Source: Xenorhabdus sp. BG5 (GTDB lineage: Bacteria > Pseudomonadota > Gammaproteobacteria > Enterobacterales > Enterobacteriaceae). From it: a stretch of 64,000 bases of DNA. Shown here piece after piece: positions 1 through 10,655 of this stretch. The stretch is taken from contig NZ_JADEUG010000013.1 in the NCBI RefSeq assembly GCF_015163665.1, positions 35,452-99,451 on the forward strand, read 5' to 3'. The notes beneath the pieces were generated by a model, which was not told the origin of the DNA, searched no databases, and was given only the letters and a program-made list of their open reading frames with translations. The position numbers and the translations under genes were made by a program. How positions within the stretch are numbered: the first letter of the stretch is position 1; each line of letters begins with the position of its first letter.

Positions 1-180
1 ATCGGGATTGTCAGTGATGATGGATATGCTTATCTGAGCGGAATAAATCAGGGTGAAAAACTGCAAGTGCATTGGGATGGACAAGCTCAGTGCGAGAGTA
101 CAGTGCCAGATGAAATGACGTCCGAGCCATTAACTTCACTTTTGCTACCTTGCCAGTTTTTAACAAGTGATGATAAGTAA
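1..180 (+). CDS. Fimbrial outer-membrane usher, C-terminal end (partial)
   Basis: Frame 1 is open from the window edge to TAA at 178-180 and encodes 59 residues. The tail has the look of a FimD/MrpC-type usher C-terminal domain: a turn of the type GIVSDDGYAYLSG, then L-x-V-x-W, then two cysteines that would form the terminal disulfide (QCEST and LPCQF). Ushers form the outer-membrane pore through which pilus subunits are assembled. A periplasmic chaperone gene follows after 130 bp on the same strand, which supports a chaperone-usher operon. The rest of the gene lies outside the window, so the identity rests on the tail and on context. Confidence 0.75.
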   Translation: MGIVSDDGYAYLSGINQGEKLQVHWDGQAQCESTVPDEMTSEPLTSLLLPCQFLTSDDK

Positions 181-310
181 ATTGTAATGAAACGATCTGA
201 AAAATCGTTATTTAATAGAGTATTATGTTTATTTGACTTGAAAAATGTGGCGATGAGCTAGTGCAGTAAATATAAACATGAATCTCTTTTGAGCTTGAGT
301 AAATAACACT

Positions 311-1069
311 ATGAAACTGAAAAATATTCTAATGATAACCGCTATGACGGTAAGTTGTTTGATGCCAATTCATCAGGCAACAGCAGCGATAGCGCTAGAT
401 CGCACTCGCGTGATTTTTAATGGAAATATGAAATCCGTCAGCTTGAACATTGAAAATCAGCATCTTGATTTGCCTTATCTGGCACAGGCATGGATTGAAG
501 ATGACAAGGGAAATAAGATCAATGGCCCGATTGTCGTTGTCCCGCCAGTACAGCGTGTTGAAGCTGGAGCGAAGAGCCAAGTCAAAATTCAAACACTGCC
601 AGCGATAGCCCAATTGCCACAAGATCGGGAAAGTTTGTTCTATTTCAACTTACGCGAAATTCCACCACGCAGTGAAAAATCCAACGTGCTGCAAATTGCC
701 TTGCAGACACGCGTCAAGCTGTTCTATCGCCCGGAGGCTGTGATTGCACGCCGTATTGATCTTGATAATCCCTGGCAGGAAAAACTCACCTTAACCCGCG
801 AAGGCAATCAATATGTGGTGAATAACCCAACACCTTATTACATCACTATTTCAGAAGCATCAAATAAGGTGAACGGTAAAAGTGTAGAGGGGTTTAAGCC
901 TCTGATGTTGGCTCCCAGAAGCAATGAAAAACTTGGAGGAAGCGCTAACTCATTAGGTAATACGCCAGTACTGACCTATGTCAATGATTATGGTGGACGT
1001 CCACAGTTAACATTCAACTGTAGTGGCAATCCCTGCGCAGTGACAAAAGTTGTTACTGATGGAAACTGA
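311..1069 (+). CDS. Periplasmic fimbrial chaperone (PapD/MrpD type)
   Basis: 252 residues, the usual size for this family. It starts with a cleavable signal peptide (charged MKLK, hydrophobic core, ATAA cleavage region near residue 26). The mature start has the chaperone pattern LDRTRVIFNG, and around residue 105 there is the conserved ESLFYFNLREIPP stretch (F-x-x-N-x-R-E-I-P-P) of the G1 edge region that donates a strand to pilin subunits. Two cysteines near the C-terminus (NCSGNPC) resemble the disulfide of PapD-like proteins in the Mrp branch. It sits directly after the usher and before two subunit genes. It caps subunits in the periplasm and hands them to the usher. Confidence 0.9.
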   Translation: MKLKNILMITAMTVSCLMPIHQATAAIALDRTRVIFNGNMKSVSLNIENQHLDLPYLAQAWIEDDKGNKINGPIVVVPPVQRVEAGAKSQVKIQTLPAIAQLPQDRESLFYFNLREIPPRSEKSNVLQIALQTRVKLFYRPEAVIARRIDLDNPWQEKLTLTREGNQYVVNNPTPYYITISEASNKVNGKSVEGFKPLMLAPRSNEKLGGSANSLGNTPVLTYVNDYGGRPQLTFNCSGNPCAVTKVVTDGN

Positions 1070-1187
1070 TTAAATTGCATAGATGATGTTCCATCAATCA
1101 AGGCATTGGCGGGGCATCAATACTAAATTAGCCGAAATACGATGCGTTTTTTCGGTAATTAGTTGGATAAATGTAGGGTAAATAATA

Positions 1188-1751
1188 ATGAATCCGTTAA
1201 GTATCAGATTATCCAAATATGTATTGCCAATGCTGTTTCTTTTCGGCATGGGTAGTCATCAAAGTGCCTATGCACAAGATAATCTGCGTCAGGATGTCAG
1301 AATTACGCTAACTGTACTTGCTCCTACTTGTTCGATTAAGACAGAAGATCAAAATATAGAAGTGGATTTTGGAAATATTCTTAACAGTGATCTTTATCTG
1401 AAACATCGTACAAAGGGCGAACTATTTTATCTGTATTTAGAAGACTGTGATCCTCAAATGATAAAGCGCCTAAAAATCAAATTCTTGGGCGAGCCAAGCG
1501 AAGAGTTACCGGGGCTGTTGGCAATGAGATCTAACAGCCGTCTTCACGGTGTTGCCATTGGTATGGAAAAAATTGATGGTACGCCGATGCCGTTTAATAA
1601 ATCCCATGAATTCCCGTTATTAGCGAATAAAAAAGAGAATGTGATTCCATTCCGGGCATACATACAAGCAGCCCCCCGTGCTATTCAAGAGAAAAATATT
1701 GGTTTTGGTCCATTTACTGCTGTCGCGACTTTTGAAGTTAATTACGACTAG
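1188..1751 (+). CDS. Minor fimbrial subunit
   Basis: 187 residues with an N-terminal signal peptide ending near AYAQ (residue 30). The mature protein shows the pilin pattern: a first cysteine at residue 48 (LAPTCSIK), the VDFGNI strand, a second cysteine at residue 87 (LYLEDCD), and a C-terminal strand rich in alternating hydrophobic residues ending in FEVNYD, which is typical of the beta-zipper motif recognised by the chaperone and usher. It lies between the chaperone and the tip adhesin gene. By position it matches the MrpG/MrxG type of minor pilin, but the exact orthology cannot be fixed by eye. Confidence 0.8.
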   Translation: MNPLSIRLSKYVLPMLFLFGMGSHQSAYAQDNLRQDVRITLTVLAPTCSIKTEDQNIEVDFGNILNSDLYLKHRTKGELFYLYLEDCDPQMIKRLKIKFLGEPSEELPGLLAMRSNSRLHGVAIGMEKIDGTPMPFNKSHEFPLLANKKENVIPFRAYIQAAPRAIQEKNIGFGPFTAVATFEVNYD

Positions 1752-1815
1752 TCATGCTGACTGGTTTTTCATCCACGATCTTTAGTTAGAGTTTGATGTT
1801 ATTGGAAAATAAGTT

Positions 1816-2655
1816 ATGCGCCATATTAAGAAATCGTTGTTGAAGCTAGCAGCCTTGTTGTTTTTGGTCAGTACCACGCATGTTTATGGCGGGGCTTTTG
1901 TTATGCCGGTGAATACATTTCCGTCAGGTAACCAGGCTATCACAACTATGGAAATCGCTGCATGGACAGAGGAAGAAGGGATACCGAATCCTTGCTATGG
2001 AAATGCCAACTGCTATGTTGGCCCAGATGTGAAGTATAAAAATGGGCATTGGCCAGGAATGCAGGGTTCCTGTGAAGGGGCAAGAGTATGCTTGAATGAT
2101 GCCAATAAATACCCGACAACTGCCGATGTTATGCGAGCCTATAAACATAAATTTGGCATTCCTAAACAGGTTACATTTACCATCATGACCACAGAGGCGG
2201 ATTGTATCGGTTTGTTTTATACAACAAAGATAGATCCAGGATACGGTCAGGCTCAACAATTTCCCAATTCTACTTGCAACAAAATGCCTCCTCTAAATCA
2301 ACGTTGTGAAATCCATTTACCTTCTGAAATTGCTTATGGGGAATTAACCGCTACAGAAGTGAATAATGCGACCCGCACAATTGACGGTACATTGAAATGT
2401 GCTGTTAGCAGTAACAAAATTATGTTGCATGCCAGATCAGCGCATAATGAAGAAAAAGTTTATCTCGATTCTGATAAGCAAATATATTCGACGTTACAGA
2501 TTAATCAAAAAAATGCAGCAAATGGAGTGAATGTCACTACTGATGGGAAGAATGTTGCCACGCCTTTCACACTGACGTCAGTATTGCACACACTAACACC
2601 ACCGAAAGCCGGAAAATATGAAGGTACCGCAATAGTTTATTTAACTTATTTATAA
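1816..2655 (+). CDS. Fimbrial tip adhesin, MrpH-like
   Basis: 279 residues, close to MrpH of Proteus mirabilis (about 275). A signal peptide (residues 1-25, ending VYG) is followed by a cysteine-rich N-terminal lectin-like part (CYGNANC, CEGARVC) and a C-terminal pilin-like domain from about residue 155 that ends in VYLTYL. This two-domain plan is that of tip adhesins of chaperone-usher fimbriae. The gene is the last structural gene of the operon and is directly followed, 18 bp later, by the MrpJ-like regulator, exactly as mrpH-mrpJ. The receptor is unknown. MrpH is known as a metal-binding adhesin, but I have not mapped its ligands here. Confidence 0.8.
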   Translation: MRHIKKSLLKLAALLFLVSTTHVYGGAFVMPVNTFPSGNQAITTMEIAAWTEEEGIPNPCYGNANCYVGPDVKYKNGHWPGMQGSCEGARVCLNDANKYPTTADVMRAYKHKFGIPKQVTFTIMTTEADCIGLFYTTKIDPGYGQAQQFPNSTCNKMPPLNQRCEIHLPSEIAYGELTATEVNNATRTIDGTLKCAVSSNKIMLHARSAHNEEKVYLDSDKQIYSTLQINQKNAANGVNVTTDGKNVATPFTLTSVLHTLTPPKAGKYEGTAIVYLTYL

Positions 2656-2673
2656 ATTGAGAGTAAAGAGATT

Positions 2674-2949
2674 ATGCAAGTCAGTATGCTGGTAGGAAAA
2701 AGAATCCAAATGAAAAGAAAAGAAATTGGAGTGACAGCAGCAGAGCTGGCAGACAAAATTGGAGTGAGTCATCAGCAATTGTCACGTTATGAACGCGGAA
2801 CCAATAAAATCAGTCTGGAGCATTTGGTCGCTATTTCTATTGCCCTGGAAACGCCCGTAAACTGGTTTTTAGAGGATTGTTTTGCCCCCCCTAAGGTTCA
2901 TATGAATAATCAATATACGTGTGTAGCAGAAACCATATTGGGTTTGTAA
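2674..2949 (+). CDS. XRE-family regulator, MrpJ-like
   Basis: 91 residues consisting of one helix-turn-helix of the Cro/C1 type (residues 7-65). The recognition segment GVSHQQLSRYERGTNKIS closely resembles the S-Q-Q-Q-x-S-R-Y-E-R-G motif of MrpJ, which in Proteus represses flagellar genes when fimbriae are made. It starts 18 bp after the adhesin gene, preceded by the RBS GAGAGTAAAGAG, and is followed by an intrinsic terminator, so it is the last gene of the fimbrial operon. The inferred role is to couple fimbriation with loss of motility. The DNA-binding call is secure; the regulatory targets are inferred. Confidence 0.85.
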   Translation: MQVSMLVGKRIQMKRKEIGVTAAELADKIGVSHQQLSRYERGTNKISLEHLVAISIALETPVNWFLEDCFAPPKVHMNNQYTCVAETILGL

Positions 2950-2969
2950 CACGCGCTTATATTGATAGT

Positions 2970-3003
2970 AGCCATTCCAATTCAGGAATGGCTTTGTTTT
3001 TTA
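2970..3003 (+). terminator. Intrinsic terminator of the fimbrial operon
   Basis: A 9-bp stem AGCCATTCC (2970-2978) / GGAATGGCT (2985-2993) with a 6-nt loop is followed by TTGTTTTTT. It lies 21 bp past the stop of the XRE regulator gene. A second small hairpin, ACCGCC (3003-3008) / GGCGGT (3015-3020), follows directly before the end of convergent carB. Confidence 0.85.
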
Positions 3004-3036
3004 CCGCCCAAAATGGCGGTATCTTATTTGGCAGGG

Positions 3037-6000
3037 TTATTTAGCAATCTTAGCATGCATTTCTTGTACAGAAATAACCTGCTCAGTAGGATCAGCGCTA
3101 AGTGCCATCGTGGTTGCAAAGCCGCCATTCAGGGTTGTGTCATAGTGCACTTTATATTGTAGTGCGCTGCGACGCAGCAGTTTTGAATCCTCAATCGCTT
3201 GGCGACCTGCGGTGGTATTAACAATATAGTCATATTCACCATTTTTGATTCTGTCCTGAATATGCGGACGTCCTTCATGAACTTTATTCACCAAACGCGG
3301 GTTGATCCCTGCTTCACCCAATACAACCGCTGTACCGTGTGTCGCATCCAGTTCAAAGCCATGTTTAAGTAATTTAGCGGCCAAATCAACAACCCGCTCT
3401 TTATCACCTTCGCGTACAGACAGTAGTGCCCGGCCTTTCTTACGCAGGGTGGAATTACTGCCCAACATGGCTTTTGAAAAAGCTTCGGCAAAGGTCCGGC
3501 CAACTCCCATTACTTCACCGGTAGAACGCATTTCAGGCCCCAGAATGGGGTCAACGCCAGGGAATTTATTGAATGGCAGTACCACTTCTTTTACGGAATA
3601 GTAAGGTGGAATGATCTCTTCAATTGTACCTTGCTCAAGCAGGGACTGGCCTGCCATCACACGTGCCGCTATTTTTGCCAGCGGCATACCCGTTGCCTTG
3701 GAAACAAACGGTACGGTACGTGCTGCGCGTGGGTTCACTTCAATCAGGTAGACTTCATTGTCTTTCACCGCAAACTGGACATTCATCAGACCGCGAACAC
3801 GCAGTTCAAAGGCCAGTTTTTCAACTTGCTGGCGCATAACATCCTGAATTTCTTTGCTCAAGGTATAAGCTGGCAAAGAACAGGCGGAGTCACCGGAATG
3901 AACGCCCGCTTGCTCGATATGTTCCATAATGCCGCCAATCAGGACACGTTCACCATCACAGATAGCATCCACATCAACTTCAACAGCATCATCAAGGAAG
4001 CGATCCAGCAGGACTGGCGCATCGTTGGATACGCTAACCGCAGTCTGGAAGTAACGGCGCAAGTCTGACTCGTCGTATACGATTTCCATTGCACGCCCAC
4101 CCAGTACATACGACGGGCGAACGACCAGCGGGTAACCAATCTCATTACCTTTTTCAACCGCTTGCTCGATAGTGGATACTGTGGCATTGGCGGGTTGTTT
4201 CAGGCCAAGACGGTTAACCGCTTGCTGGAAACGTTCACGGTCTTCTGCACGATCAATGGCATCAGGGCTGGTGCCGATAACAGGGACACCGGCGGCTTCC
4301 AGTTCACGGGCCAGTTTCAATGGCGTCTGGCCGCCATACTGGACGATAACACCTTTGGGTTGTTCAACACGCACGATTTCCAGTACGTCTTCCAGTGTGA
4401 CGGGTTCAAAGTAAAGACGATCGGACGTGTCGTAATCAGTAGAAACCGTTTCTGGGTTACAGTTCACCATGATGGTTTCAAAACCGTCTTCACGTAGAGC
4501 CAGTGCAGCATGTACGCAGCAGTAATCGAATTCAATGCCTTGCCCGATGCGGTTAGGACCACCACCCAATACCATGATTTTCGGTTTATCATTGTTCGGA
4601 TTGGCTTCACATTCGTCTTCGTATGTGGAGTACATGTACGCAGTATCGGTAGAAAATTCTGCCGCACAGGTGTCAACACGCTTATAAACTGGATATAAGT
4701 TGTAGTCATGACGTAGCTTACGGATCTCTTTACCAGAGACGCCTACCAGTTTCGCCAGGCGCTCATCAGCAAAACCTTTGCGTTTCAGATGACGCAAGAA
4801 ATCAGGAGTCAGGCCGTTAATACCTTGTTCTGCAACTTGTTCTTCCAGACGAATCAACTCTTCAATTTGCACCAGGAACCAGCGGTCGATATTGGTCAGG
4901 TTGAAAAGTCCATCAACAGACATGCCAGCGCGGAAAGCATCGGCGATATACCAAATGCGCTCAGCGCCAGCGTCTTTCAATTCACTACGGATTTTGGTCA
5001 GGGATTGTGGATCATCCAGATTAACTTTAGGATCAAATCCGGTCGCACCGACTTCCAGACCGCGCAGAGCTTTCTGCATGGACTCCTGGAAAGTACGGCC
5101 AATCGCCATCACTTCACCCACAGATTTCATCTGGGTGGTTAGGCGGTCATTGCAGCCGGCAAATTTCTCAAAGTTGAAGCGAGGAATTTTCGTCACAACA
5201 TAATCGATGGAAGGTTCGAAAGACGCAGGAGTGCGTCCGCCTGTGATGTCGTTCATCAATTCATCAAGGGTATAACCGACCGCCAGTTTTGCGGCGATTT
5301 TTGCGATCGGGAAACCTGTTGCCTTGGAAGCCAATGCTGATGAACGAGAGACACGTGGGTTCATTTCAATAACGATCAGGCGGCCATTTTTCGGGTTCAC
5401 TGCAAACTGAACGTTTGAACCACCGGTTTCTACGCCAATTTCACGCAATACCGCCATCGAAGCGTTACGCATGATTTGGTATTCTTTGTCGGTCAGTGTC
5501 TGTGCTGGCGCTACGGTGATGGAGTCACCGGTATGGATACCCATTGGATCGAAGTTTTCAATGGAGCAGATGATAATGCAGTTATCGTTTTTATCCCGCA
5601 CGACTTCCATCTCATACTCTTTCCAGCCAATCAGGGATTCATCGATCAGCAATTCATTGGTTGGAGAGAGGTCTAAGCCGCGTTCGCAGATTTCTTCGAA
5701 CTCTTCACGGTTGTAGGCGATACCGCCACCGCTTCCACCCATGGTAAAAGAGGGGCGGATAATACAAGGGAAACCGACTTCTTCGGCTACCGCCAGCGCT
5801 TCTTCCATCGTGTGGGCAATGCCAGAACGCGCGGTGTCCAGGCCGATTTTTTTCATCGCCTTGTCAAAACGCTGGCGATCTTCTGCTTTATCAATGGCAT
5901 CAGCGGTCGCACCAATCATGGTGACGCCAAATTCTGTCAGTACACCTTGGCGCTCCAGCTCCAATGCACAGTTTAATGCTGTTTGCCCACCCATTGTTGG

Positions 6001-6261
6001 CAGGATGGCATCCGGGCGTTCTTTTTCAATGAGTTTGCGTACCACTTCCCAATGGATCGGCTCGATATAAGTCGCGTCAGCCATTTCAGGATCGGTCATT
6101 ATCGTTGCTGGGTTTGAGTTTACCAGAATGACACGATAACCTTCTTCTCGTAGCGCCTTACAAGCCTGTGCGCCAGAGTAGTCAAATTCACAAGCCTGGC
6201 CGATAACAATGGGGCCAGCACCTAAGATCAGGATACTTTTAATATCAGTACGTTTTGCCAT
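3037..6261 (-). CDS. carB: Carbamoyl-phosphate synthase large subunit
   Basis: 1074 residues, the normal length of CarB. It makes carbamoyl phosphate from bicarbonate, ATP and the ammonia delivered by CarA, feeding pyrimidine and arginine synthesis. The protein has two homologous ATP-grasp halves: each begins with an ILGAGP / VLGGGP nucleotide-fold motif (residues about 12 and 560), and each carries the E-M/V-N-P-R metal-binding motif (IEMNPR near 299, IEVNPR near 840). The C-terminal 140 residues form the MGS-like allosteric domain that binds UMP, ornithine and IMP. It lies 17 bp after carA on the same strand and is clearly co-transcribed with it. Confidence 0.97.
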   Translation of the reverse strand: MAKRTDIKSILILGAGPIVIGQACEFDYSGAQACKALREEGYRVILVNSNPATIMTDPEMADATYIEPIHWEVVRKLIEKERPDAILPTMGGQTALNCALELERQGVLTEFGVTMIGATADAIDKAEDRQRFDKAMKKIGLDTARSGIAHTMEEALAVAEEVGFPCIIRPSFTMGGSGGGIAYNREEFEEICERGLDLSPTNELLIDESLIGWKEYEMEVVRDKNDNCIIICSIENFDPMGIHTGDSITVAPAQTLTDKEYQIMRNASMAVLREIGVETGGSNVQFAVNPKNGRLIVIEMNPRVSRSSALASKATGFPIAKIAAKLAVGYTLDELMNDITGGRTPASFEPSIDYVVTKIPRFNFEKFAGCNDRLTTQMKSVGEVMAIGRTFQESMQKALRGLEVGATGFDPKVNLDDPQSLTKIRSELKDAGAERIWYIADAFRAGMSVDGLFNLTNIDRWFLVQIEELIRLEEQVAEQGINGLTPDFLRHLKRKGFADERLAKLVGVSGKEIRKLRHDYNLYPVYKRVDTCAAEFSTDTAYMYSTYEDECEANPNNDKPKIMVLGGGPNRIGQGIEFDYCCVHAALALREDGFETIMVNCNPETVSTDYDTSDRLYFEPVTLEDVLEIVRVEQPKGVIVQYGGQTPLKLARELEAAGVPVIGTSPDAIDRAEDRERFQQAVNRLGLKQPANATVSTIEQAVEKGNEIGYPLVVRPSYVLGGRAMEIVYDESDLRRYFQTAVSVSNDAPVLLDRFLDDAVEVDVDAICDGERVLIGGIMEHIEQAGVHSGDSACSLPAYTLSKEIQDVMRQQVEKLAFELRVRGLMNVQFAVKDNEVYLIEVNPRAARTVPFVSKATGMPLAKIAARVMAGQSLLEQGTIEEIIPPYYSVKEVVLPFNKFPGVDPILGPEMRSTGEVMGVGRTFAEAFSKAMLGSNSTLRKKGRALLSVREGDKERVVDLAAKLLKHGFELDATHGTAVVLGEAGINPRLVNKVHEGRPHIQDRIKNGEYDYIVNTTAGRQAIEDSKLLRRSALQYKVHYDTTLNGGFATTMALSADPTEQVISVQEMHAKIAK

Positions 6262-6278
6262 TTTTCTTCTTCTCCTGA

Positions 6279-7439
6279 TTATTTGGTGTTCTGAACGTTT
6301 GCCTGGCGATATTGCTCAATTAACTCGATAAAATGATCGAATAGTGAAGCGGCTTCATGTGGACCAGGGCTGGCTTCAGGGTGCCCCTGAAAACTGAATG
6401 CTGGCTTGTCAGTACGATGAATGCCTTGCAAGGTGCCATCAAAAAGTGACTTATGCGTTACACGCAAATTGGCTGGCAGTGAGCTTTCATCAACAGCAAA
6501 ACCGTGGTTCTGTGCCGTGATCATGACAACATTGCGATCCAGATCTTTGACGGGATGATTGCCGCCATGGTGACCAAACTTCATTTTTATGGTTTTTGCA
6601 CCACTGGCCAGTGCCAGCAACTGGTGTCCTAAGCAGATGCCGAATACAGGGATTTCAGTCTCCAGGAAGGTTTTAATCGCTTCGATAGCATAGTCACACG
6701 GTTCTGGATCACCAGGTCCATTGGACAGAAAAATGCCATCCGGTGCCATTTTCAGCACTGCATCGGCGGGAGTTTTTGCCGGTACAACGGTAACGCGGCA
6801 GCCGCGATCGACCAGCATACGCAGGATGTTGCGCTTCACCCCAAAGTCATAGGCTACAATGTGGTAAGGCAATTCTTGCGCTTCGCGAGCTTCGGGTAGC
6901 CCATCTGCTAATGTCCAACTTCCTTGTACCCATTGGTAAGATTGTGCTGTCGTAACTTCTTTTGCTAAATCCATACCTTTCAAGCCAGGGAATGTTTTTG
7001 CTTTTGCCAGTGCAACTTGGGCATCGGCCGCATTACCGGCAATGATACAGCCGTTTTGCGCCCCTTTTTCTCTTAACAGGCGGGTCAGTTTGCGTGTATC
7101 GATATCCGCGATGGCGACGATATTATGACGTTTCAGGTAATCAGACAGGTTTTCTTCACTGCGGAAGTTACTGGTCACTAAGGGTAAATCACGAATAACT
7201 AAGCCTTGGGCTTGAATGGCGGGGGATTCTTCATCAGCGGCATTGATGCCGACATTACCAATATGGGGATAAGTAAGAGTAACAATTTGGCGGGAATAGG
7301 AAGGGTCGGTAAGTATTTCTTGATATCCGGTCATTGAGGTATTGAAGACCACTTCTCCAACAGCCACACCTTCTGCACCAATGGCGCGACCGTGAAATTG
7401 GGTTCCATCTTCCAGAACCAATATAGCTGACTTAATCAA
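6279..7439 (-). CDS. carA: Carbamoyl-phosphate synthase small subunit (glutaminase)
   Basis: 386 residues when started at the TTG at 7439, giving an N-terminus reading (M)[20 protein letters not shown] as in E. coli CarA. This start has a strong GGAGGG ribosome site at 7444-7449. An ATG 36 bp further upstream is in frame but lies in front of the RBS and overlaps the ARG-box region, so I reject it. The class I glutamine amidotransferase motifs are intact: nucleophile cysteine in GICLGHQ, and the His/Glu pair in GHPEASPGP. It hydrolyses glutamine and channels ammonia to CarB. Two ARG boxes just upstream indicate arginine repression. Confidence 0.95.
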   Translation of the reverse strand: MIKSAILVLEDGTQFHGRAIGAEGVAVGEVVFNTSMTGYQEILTDPSYSRQIVTLTYPHIGNVGINAADEESPAIQAQGLVIRDLPLVTSNFRSEENLSDYLKRHNIVAIADIDTRKLTRLLREKGAQNGCIIAGNAADAQVALAKAKTFPGLKGMDLAKEVTTAQSYQWVQGSWTLADGLPEAREAQELPYHIVAYDFGVKRNILRMLVDRGCRVTVVPAKTPADAVLKMAPDGIFLSNGPGDPEPCDYAIEAIKTFLETEIPVFGICLGHQLLALASGAKTIKMKFGHHGGNHPVKDLDRNVVMITAQNHGFAVDESSLPANLRVTHKSLFDGTLQGIHRTDKPAFSFQGHPEASPGPHEAASLFDHFIELIEQYRQANVQNTK

Positions 7440-7454
7440 AACGCCCTCCAAAAA

Positions 7455-7489
7455 TGAATAATAAGTCGCATCCAATGCATATTAATTCA
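7455..7489 (-). promoter_or_regulatory. Tandem ARG boxes (ArgR operator) of carAB
   Basis: Two sites related to the ArgR palindrome TGAAT-N4-ATTCA lie with exactly 21-bp periodicity, the spacing of a functional ArgR hexamer site: TGCATATTAATTCA at 7476-7489 (one mismatch in the ten conserved positions) and TGAATAATAAGTCG at 7455-7468 (two mismatches). They sit 16-50 bp upstream of the carA TTG start. E. coli carAB has the same arrangement at its downstream promoter P2. A TTGACA hexamer on the minus strand at 7526-7531 could serve an upstream promoter. The palindromes are seen; the ArgR binding is inferred. Confidence 0.65.
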
Positions 7490-7877
7490 GAATTAGTCCT
7501 TAAAATCAATGCCAATCAGGATTTTTGTCAAAATTTTGGCAAATTGCGCGCATTCTAATGATGAGAGTGGGGGTTGTCTACAAAAAATGGCATTTTTATT
7601 GGCTTTTTTACAACTCTCAGTCTTATATTGAATAAATGTAGCTGAAAAAAATAAGGAAAGTGGGTGGAGATAAACGATTATGGCGAGAGAAAACTTAAGA
7701 ACAGAAAAAATATAGGGCTTTTTTCGTGTTTATAGGGAAAAGGCAACAAAAAGGCTAACTATTCTTATAAAAACCGTGATTAATTTAGATATTTTATAAA
7801 AAAATTAATATACTTCATTATTACGCAACCATTTAAAAAATAATTGCGTAATTACATAAAGTTACAATTTTTTAATA
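7490..7877. other. Intergenic region between carA and dapB
   Basis: About 390 bp without a credible gene. The half near carA should hold the carAB promoters (TTGACA on the minus strand at 7526-7531). The half near dapB, 7740-7877, is very AT-rich with many A and T runs. No clear terminator for dapB was found here. Confidence 0.6.
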
Positions 7878-9255
<1,378 letters not shown>

Positions 9256-9936
9256 ATGTTTAGATCAAAATCTTTTAATGTTCATCGGCCTGCAACATTG
9301 GGTTCCTTAACTCATGCCAAGTCTGTTTCAGACATCAGCTCAGCAGCGATTGATGCCAGGATTTTTATGACTATCAGGGAGGTGAGTGCAAGTGAGGCAT
9401 TAAATATAACCAATAGAATAATGACAACCACCATGAGCACTGAATGGAAATGCGGTAGTTCCGAATACTTGCTTGGTGATAGTGAACAAGAAAAATGGAA
9501 TTCGAGATATGATGCTGCATATACCATTTTTGAACTTGTACATAATAAAGTCGAGCGTTCTATTAGGAGAAAAAAAATATCAGAAATAAATTTATTATAT
9601 TTTGCTGCCTATTTCAAAGGCGTTCCTGTTGGAATTTTAGAATTTAGTCCTGAAAACAACATAGATTCTTATAATCTGCCTACAGTTGAGTATTTGGCAA
9701 CACATTGTGGTATTAGAAATTGTGGTGTTTTACTAATGGAACATGCAGTGAATAAATCACTGCAATTAGGAAACAATGGTAAGATAAAACTTTTTCCACT
9801 AGAAGAAACAAAGTTGGCATACATTAAAATGGGATTTTCTTCTGGTAATTTGGGATACTTGGTGTTAGATCCTGCTAACAGTCATAAATGGCGTTTTAGC
9901 CCTAGCAATAATAGCTATAAATATATAACATGGTGA
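9256..9936 (+). CDS. GNAT-like protein, tandem paralogue 1
   Basis: 226 residues. The central and C-terminal part (residues 105-200) resembles a GNAT acetyltransferase fold: a YFAAYFKGVPVGILEF strand pair, then YLATHCGIRNCGVLLMEHAVNKSLQLG in the place of the acetyl-CoA pyrophosphate loop and helix, then KLAYIKMGF matching the common A-x-x-F/Y-Y-x-x-x-G-F. The loop lacks the canonical R/Q-x-x-G-x-G/A, so activity is uncertain. The serine-rich N-terminus (FRSKSFN, GSLTHAKSVSD) is conserved in all three copies and may be a targeting or secretion signal, although no classical signal peptide is present. RBS GAGG lies 7 nt from the ATG. It is AT-rich relative to the neighbouring housekeeping genes. 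Function unknown. Confidence 0.75.
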   Translation: MFRSKSFNVHRPATLGSLTHAKSVSDISSAAIDARIFMTIREVSASEALNITNRIMTTTMSTEWKCGSSEYLLGDSEQEKWNSRYDAAYTIFELVHNKVERSIRRKKISEINLLYFAAYFKGVPVGILEFSPENNIDSYNLPTVEYLATHCGIRNCGVLLMEHAVNKSLQLGNNGKIKLFPLEETKLAYIKMGFSSGNLGYLVLDPANSHKWRFSPSNNSYKYITW

Positions 9937-9967
9937 TTTAATAGACTGAATTATTAGGAGGAGAATG

Positions 9968-10624
9968 ATGTTTAGATCAAAATCTTTTAATATTCCTCGA
10001 CCTGCAACATTGGGTTCTTTAACTCATGCTAAGTCTGTTTCAGACATCGGTACAGCAGTGATTGATGCCAGAATTTTTATAACGATCAAAGAGGTTAGTG
10101 CAAGTGAGGCAGTAAATGTAACTAATAGATTAATGACAACTACCATGAACTCTGAATGGAAATGTGATGAATTTGTACACTCGCTTGATAATGAACAAGA
10201 AAAATGGAATATGAGATATTTTTCTGCATATAAGGCTTTTACACTTATGCATAAGAACGCCAAAATATCAGAAATAAATGCATTATTTTTTGCTGCCTAT
10301 TTCAAAGGCATTCCTGTCGGAATTTTACAATTTTATTCTGGAGATAACGGTACTTATGAATACCTGATATCGAGCGTTTGGCTACACATTGTGGTATTAG
10401 AAATTGTGGTGTTTTACTAATAGAACATGCAGTGAATAAATCACTACAATTAGGAAAGAGATGGCAAGATAGGACTTGCCCCGCTAGAGGAATTCAGGCA
10501 GGCATATATTAATATGGGATTTTATTCTTCTACCGATTTAGGATACTTGGTGTTAGACCCAGCTAACAGTCATAAATGGCGTTTTAACCTTAGCAATAAT
10601 AGCTATAGATATATAACATGTTGA
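9968..10624 (+). pseudogene. GNAT-like protein, tandem paralogue 2 (frameshifted)
   Basis: Clearly homologous to its neighbours from MFRSKSFNIPRP to the C-terminal SNNSYRYITC. Reading as written stops at 10418-10420 after about 150 residues. Compared with copy 1, one base is missing near 10360-10372 (before GAGCGTTTGGCTACACAT) and one base is extra near 10455-10465 (after TTAGGAAAG). The two changes cancel, so the total span of 657 bp is a multiple of three and the last 50 codons are in the original frame. The segment between them is out of frame and has a stop. The start is the second of two adjacent ATGs, 6 nt from AGGAGG. Sequencing error cannot be excluded. Confidence 0.8.
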
Positions 10625-10655
10625 TTTAATAGATTGAATTATTAGGAGGAGAATG

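Noticed and set aside
3624..4497. Several plus-strand ORFs of 70-145 residues within carB
   Set aside because: Antisense shadows of a highly conserved enzyme gene; no independent evidence of coding.
7440..7475. Upstream ATG start for CarA
   Set aside because: It would place 12 unrelated residues in front of the conserved [11 protein letters not shown] and ignore the GGAGGG site ahead of the TTG.
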